Of a stretch of DNA of 64,000 nt, positions 61,488 to 64,000 are shown in pieces (the stretch's first letter is position 1; the number at the start of each line of letters is the position of its first letter). Below the pieces are notes generated by a model, which was not told where the DNA came from, made no database searches, and saw only the letters and a list, made by a program, of their open reading frames with translations. The DNA comes from a virus. A program made the position numbers and the translations under genes. The DNA is taken from positions 103,519-167,518 of the IMG/VR virus record IMGVR_UViG_3300020178_000897, one strand, 5' to 3'.

Positions 61488-61993
61488 AGATAGGCTGTCC
61501 AACTGGGATGTGCAATGTGCATCTCTAATCGTTTGCGATTGGCCACTAGTTCATAATAACTGGGAGCATGAGGAGCACGTAGAGGCTTTACTCGTGTGCT
61601 GTTGCCTTTGCGTCCGTTACAAGGACCACATGCGGCCACAATATTAGTCCACTCGGTCTTGCCACCTCGACTGATAGGTGTTACATGGTCTAGTGTTAGT
61701 TGGCTTTTGCTATAGGGAGTGTTGCAGTACTGGCAGGTGTAGAGATCGCGGATCATAAGATTGTGTTTTGAAAATCTAGGTTGCCGCCGCCGTCGATACA
61801 TTTCTTTGAGCATGACCACAGCTGGCACACGAGTTTCCCATGATGCTGAACTCACAATCCAATCATCATACCATTCCAGTACTGTGACTTTTTCAAGCCA
61901 TAGGTATGTGATTGCTTCTTGCCAAGCAATAGCACTCAAAGGCAAATAGCTGACCGGCTGTGCATCTGCATTTAACAACAGTGTATGAGCCAT
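61484..61993 (-). CDS. HNH endonuclease
   Basis: 169 residues. C-terminal HNH domain: CQYCNTPYSKSQLTLDHVTP holds the Cys pair and DH, GGKTEWTNIVAACGPCNGRKG the Asn, second Cys pair and HNH His position. The N-terminal ~80 residues (MAHTLLLNADAQPVSYLPLS, WQEAITYLWLEKVTVLEWYD) are the usual leading domain of this widespread phage/bacterial HNH family. Convergent with the nitroreductase gene (4-nt overlap). Likely nicking or restriction-like nuclease. Confidence 0.9.
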   Translation of the reverse strand: MAHTLLLNADAQPVSYLPLSAIAWQEAITYLWLEKVTVLEWYDDWIVSSASWETRVPAVVMLKEMYRRRRQPRFSKHNLMIRDLYTCQYCNTPYSKSQLTLDHVTPISRGGKTEWTNIVAACGPCNGRKGNSTRVKPLRAPHAPSYYELVANRKRLEMHIAHPSWTAYL

Positions 61994-61994
61994 G

Positions 61995-62330
61995 TTATAA
62001 AGGGTCTCCCCCGACGATAGGAGTCATCTGTTCACCTGTGGTAAGAAAACAACTGGCAGTGTCATCTATGTCAAACAGTATGGTATAACTCATGTCTTGA
62101 GGATCTAAAAACAATCGTATCTTGCCTAGGTACACTCTATTGGGATCAGGTGATAGTATCTGTGCATCACCTTCTAGGAAAGGTATTTCACCGTACTGCT
62201 CCTCTAGCTTTTCACCTGTGTTGTAGGGAGAGCACAGTATAACCACGCTCAAAGGCATTATTCGTTCCGCTGTTTCTGCATGAGCCATTTGGGTTAGCAC
62301 TGCTAGAAACGTTATGGCTAACCATTTCAT
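61995..62330 (-). CDS. Small secreted protein with signal peptide
   Basis: 111 residues from the ATG at 62330, eight bases after an AAGGAG SD; an ATG at 62336 is too close to that SD. MKWLAITFLAVLTQMAHAE is a clean Sec signal peptide with an AHA cleavage site. The mature part has two cysteines (in ILCSPYN and ASCFLTT) that could form a periplasmic disulfide. No family recognised. A periplasmic phage protein may act on host envelope, lysis or superinfection. Confidence 0.65.
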   Translation of the reverse strand: MKWLAITFLAVLTQMAHAETAERIMPLSVVILCSPYNTGEKLEEQYGEIPFLEGDAQILSPDPNRVYLGKIRLFLDPQDMSYTILFDIDDTASCFLTTGEQMTPIVGGDPL

Positions 62331-62353
62331 ATCCATTCTCCTTGTAGTATGTG

Positions 62354-62361
62354 TATTTACA
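62354..62361 (-). promoter_or_regulatory. Possible late promoter of the secreted-protein gene
   Basis: TGTAAATA on the minus strand within the palindrome TGTGTA-TT-TACACA (62350-62363), followed by a leader with AAGGAG. The palindrome could alternatively be an operator. Confidence 0.45.
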
Positions 62362-62481
62362 CACGAACACCCCTCGTGCAGTCAAACACGGCGAAGCCGC
62401 CCGCGGTAAGCACTAGAAGCGCGAAGCGTTTTCGCAGAAAATTTAGGCTGCCGAAATAGCACACACCTAGAATAAAATTTA

Positions 62482-62489
62482 CATAAATA
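62482..62489 (+). promoter_or_regulatory. T4-type late promoter
   Basis: CATAAATA followed by ATTTTTACAACC and an AGGAG ribosome-binding site before the GTG at 62512. Between 62365 and 62470 lies a GC-rich stretch with short inverted repeats (GCGAA-GCGTT-TTCGC) but no gene. Confidence 0.7.
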
Positions 62490-62511
62490 TTTTTACAACC
62501 AGGAGAACACA

Positions 62512-62805
62512 GTGTACGAATTACAATCACAGTATAAGCAATACTTCGATCCAGATCTAACCTATCAAGACTACATGCATATGATCCGTGCTAAAAGTGG
62601 AGACTATGCAAAGCGTAACAAAGATCAAATGGCAAGTCTAGTTCCTTTCTTTGACAAAGGATATCTCGAAAGCAATCGTCAAGGTGACATATGGCTTACA
62701 GTACTGGGCACTAGAGTACTACAAGCGGCTGGTTGTGATCCATTAGATCCTAGAGAGTTTGCACAAACTTATCCTCACATGTTAGATCTAATGCGTGATG
62801 ACTGA
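62512..62805 (+). CDS. Small conserved-type hypothetical protein
   Basis: 97 residues, GTG start with AGGAG eight bases upstream. YKQYFDPDLTYQDYMHMIRA and WLTVLGTRVLQAAGCDPLDP; C-terminal EFAQTYPHMLDLMRDD. Helical, soluble, no family recognised. First of three overlapping tiny genes under one late promoter. Confidence 0.65.
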   Translation: MYELQSQYKQYFDPDLTYQDYMHMIRAKSGDYAKRNKDQMASLVPFFDKGYLESNRQGDIWLTVLGTRVLQAAGCDPLDPREFAQTYPHMLDLMRDD

Positions 62806-62968
62806 CAAAGAACAATACTATCAAAAGATGGGCTGGGTTGGCTGTAACACCTGCGGTGAAGTGTTCTATGAATACGAACTGTACCTAGCACACGACTGTG
62901 ACTTTCAAGGCATAGTTCCTAGCATAGACAATTGGACTGTAAGCAATGACCCCACTAGAACAGAGTGA
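62798..62968 (+). CDS. 56-residue zinc-finger-like protein
   Basis: ATG at 62798 overlaps the preceding stop by 8 nt. The product contains CNTCGEVFYEYELYLAHDC, a CxxC-x12-HxC arrangement of a single zinc finger. Acidic otherwise, so protein rather than DNA contact is possible. Overlaps the next gene by 23 nt; GC-rich codons like its neighbours. Confidence 0.6.
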   Translation: MTDKEQYYQKMGWVGCNTCGEVFYEYELYLAHDCDFQGIVPSIDNWTVSNDPTRTE

Positions 62969-63176
62969 ATACAAACGTGCATGGCGTGCAAAAGGCTACC
63001 ACACTAGCATACACAGTGATCTACACATAGAAGCTAAAACATGGTTACGCAAACACTGTGAGCGTTGGGAATGGAGCATGGACACCTATACTGACGTGTA
63101 TGCACACACTGTATGGTTTGAACACCCACAACATCAACAACAGTTCTGTGAACACTTCCACAAATGGATACAGTAA
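62946..63176 (+). CDS. 76-residue His/Trp-rich hypothetical protein
   Basis: Contains ten or so His and six Trp residues: YHTSIHSDLHIEAKTWLRKH, RWEWSMDTY and FEHPQHQQQFCEHFHKWIQ. The composition suggests metal binding, but no known motif is formed. Translationally coupled to the zinc-finger gene by overlap. Confidence 0.55.
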   Translation: MTPLEQSEYKRAWRAKGYHTSIHSDLHIEAKTWLRKHCERWEWSMDTYTDVYAHTVWFEHPQHQQQFCEHFHKWIQ

Positions 63177-63181
63177 GAGAG

Positions 63182-63279
63182 AGTGCGTATACTATCGTAA
63201 GCGCACAGTGAAGAGGTTCTCGTTTACACGCTAGAGTACGAGCTGTGCTCGTAGCGCATCGCTAATCGCTCTACGCACT
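63182..63279 (+). ncRNA. Candidate structured noncoding RNA (multi-branched)
   Basis: A closed 8-bp helix AGTGCGTA (63182-63189) / TACGCACT (63272-63279) encloses GTAAGCG (63197-63203) / CGTTTAC (63221-63227) with one G-T pair, TACGAGC (63237-63243) / GCTCGTA (63247-63253) with loop TGT, and a short AGCG / CGCT arm (63253-63256 / 63267-63270). The G-T pair favours the plus strand. It lacks a tRNA T-loop and anticodon arm, so it is not a normal tRNA. Confidence 0.45.
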
Positions 63280-63471
63280 GTTGCCCGAAATGGGTTTTAG
63301 GGTGAAAAAATTTGGTCGCGCAAAAAATTATAAAGAAGTACTTACAGATTCGAGGTGGTGATTTGCTACCACTAGCACTTAAAAAACTGTTTAAAAACAA
63401 TAACTTATAATGCCTCGACCCCTCGAGAAATTTTTTTTATTTTCTTTGCCTCGACAAATTTTTTTTAGAAA
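63280..63471. other. AT-rich intergenic stretch with repeats
   Basis: No gene seen. It contains a small hairpin GTGGT-N8-ACCAC (63355-63372) and two near-copies of a CCTCGA(C/G)-then-AAATTTTTTTTA element (starting about 63421 and 63449), plus another CCTCGAC at about 63413. The double T tracts could be weak plus-strand termination or curved DNA. Confidence 0.4.
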
Positions 63472-63473
63472 AT

Positions 63474-63499
63474 AAAAAAGGAGACAGTTGCCTGCCTCC
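63474..63499 (-). terminator. Minus-strand rho-independent terminator
   Basis: On the minus strand GGAGGCAG, GCAA tetraloop, CTGTCTCC, then TTTTTTATTTTC. The single mismatch on the plus strand becomes a G-U pair in minus-strand RNA, so it is oriented for the leftward genes at 63.5-64 kb. Confidence 0.82.
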
Positions 63500-63542
63500 T
63501 TAGTGTGACTTGATGGAGTGTCACGCTCCTTAGTCGCTAGGA

Positions 63543-63662
63543 CTAATCTCTAAAGCCTTCACCTTTAAACAAGTGCTCTAGCCTGTGTGCTAGGACTAGT
63601 ACTGCTAGCCGTAGTAGGCTAGTCTCTGCGTATGTGCCTGCTGGTACGTGTAGTGTATACAT
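63543..63662 (-). CDS. 39-residue small protein
   Basis: ATG at 63662 preceded by AGGGAGG five bases upstream, a near-perfect SD in the 11-nt gap after the upstream gene. The product MYTLHVPAGTYAETSLLRLA...FKGEGFRD has a Leu/Val-rich helix (LLRLAVLVLAHRLEHLF) that could be amphipathic or membrane-associated. Gene order gene-SD-sORF-terminator argues it is real. Rich in CTA leucine codons, giving many CTAG sites. Confidence 0.68.
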   Translation of the reverse strand: MYTLHVPAGTYAETSLLRLAVLVLAHRLEHLFKGEGFRD

Positions 63663-63673
63663 TGTGACCTCCC

Positions 63674-64000
63674 TTAGTCTGCTCTGCTTCCCATGTATGC
63701 TTTAAAGCCTGCACCACGCAGTACCTCTGCGTATGCTTGCGCTCCTACTTCCTTAACGTCCATGCTCTGGCCCGCATAGCCTGTAGGGTTCCAAAGCTCG
63801 TATGCTTTGCCTGTCCAGTCTTTGCGGAAGCCCATCTGTGCTAGGACTGCTCGCTCTGCTTTGCCTAAGCGTGTGTTACCCTTGTGCTCTGGATATACAG
63901 TTACCCAAGCAAAGCCACAGTACACGGGCTCACCGTATGTGTTGCCACCTGTAGTGTTTACCCAGTTGTCTAGGAACTTCTGTTGTGCTTTACGGCATGC
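63674..64000 (-). CDS. Hypothetical protein, 5'-partial at window edge
   Basis: Frame open to the right edge of the window, so only the C-terminal 108 residues are seen; a GTG at 63925 is internal. Contains FAWVTVYPEHKGNTRLGKAE, MGFRKDWTGKAYELWNP and AYAEVLRGAGFKAYMGSRAD. I recall relatives in T4-like cyanophages with the same SRAD end, function unknown. Leftward, with the small ORF and terminator downstream. Confidence 0.68.
   Translation of the reverse strand, partial: ACRKAQQKFLDNWVNTTGGNTYGEPVYCGFAWVTVYPEHKGNTRLGKAERAVLAQMGFRKDWTGKAYELWNPTGYAGQSMDVKEVGAQAYAEVLRGAGFKAYMGSRAD

Noticed and set aside
63182-63279. tRNA gene in the cloverleaf-like region
   Set aside because: No TTCRA loop, no 5-bp anticodon stem with 7-nt loop and no CCA-proximal discriminator layout; kept only as an unclassified structured RNA.
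1-64000. Prophage or integrative element
   Set aside because: No integrase, attachment repeats, host flanks or tRNA target; the gene set is that of a lytic T4-type phage.
1-64000. CRISPR array or cyanophage photosynthesis genes
   Set aside because: No regularly spaced direct repeats were seen, and no psbA/psbD/hli-type genes were recognised; the latter only means the host cannot be called from this window.

Overview
The window is a contiguous piece of a T4-superfamily myovirus genome of marine type (like cyanophage and SAR11/pelagiphage T4-likes). The evidence is a T4 core gene set: neck gp13/gp14, tail terminator gp15, sheath gp18, tube gp19, head completion gp4, terminase gp16/gp17, gp32, UvsX, UvsY, UvsW, clamp loader gp62, primase gp61, helicase gp41 and the nucleotide kinase gp1. 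Genes are tightly packed with 1-40 nt overlaps, most of the window is AT-rich, and many gene starts carry T4-type late promoters (TATAAATA-like). No integrase, attachment site, tRNA or CRISPR array was found. The host cannot be fixed from this window, but LPS-core sugar genes point to a Gram-negative host.

Layout. 1-3.2 kb (+): 3' part of a giant virion structural gene. 3.2-11.85 kb (-): gp14 and gp15 followed, in the same direction, by a NUDIX hydrolase, two flavin-dependent (tryptophan-type) halogenases, HldE, HldD and a cupin. A bidirectional late promoter near 11.87 kb drives gp14 leftward and gp13 rightward. 11.9-25.7 kb (+): neck, gp1, sheath, tube, baseplate/tube-initiator-like protein, head completion, both terminase subunits and large glycine-rich virion-type proteins. 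25.8-28.6 kb: gp32-uvsX-uvsY recombination block behind a sigma70-type promoter. 28.6-43.1 kb: an almost uninterrupted glycan island of about 18 genes (glycosyltransferases, FkbM and other methyltransferases, a DUF115/sialyltransferase-like protein, a CMP-sugar synthetase fused to an RraA-type aldolase domain, a nucleotidyltransferase-cupin fusion, SGNH protein). 43.1-49 kb: uvsW, small proteins, kdsA-kdsB and gp62. 49-54.2 kb: accessory genes including peptide deformylase, a 2OG oxygenase and a 186-residue skeleton of bacterial DNA polymerase III alpha. 54.2-60.8 kb: primase, carbamoyltransferase, helicase, nitrilase, SGNH protein. 60.8-64 kb: visibly more GC-rich end with nitroreductase, HNH, a secreted protein, tiny genes and a strongly folded noncoding stretch.

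How it fits together. HldE/HldD (ADP-heptose), KdsA/KdsB (CMP-Kdo), a heptosyltransferase-like GT, several GT-A and GT25 enzymes and modifying enzymes suggest the phage rebuilds host LPS or decorates a glycan during infection. Because the heptose/halogenase cassette lies downstream of neck genes, it is probably expressed late.

The most unusual regulatory pattern is promoter placement. Five late promoters (NNTAAATA-N5-ATG) and three sigma70-type promoters sit so close to the start codon that the predicted transcription start falls on or next to the ATG, implying leaderless mRNAs; other genes in the same window have normal leaders with Shine-Dalgarno sites.
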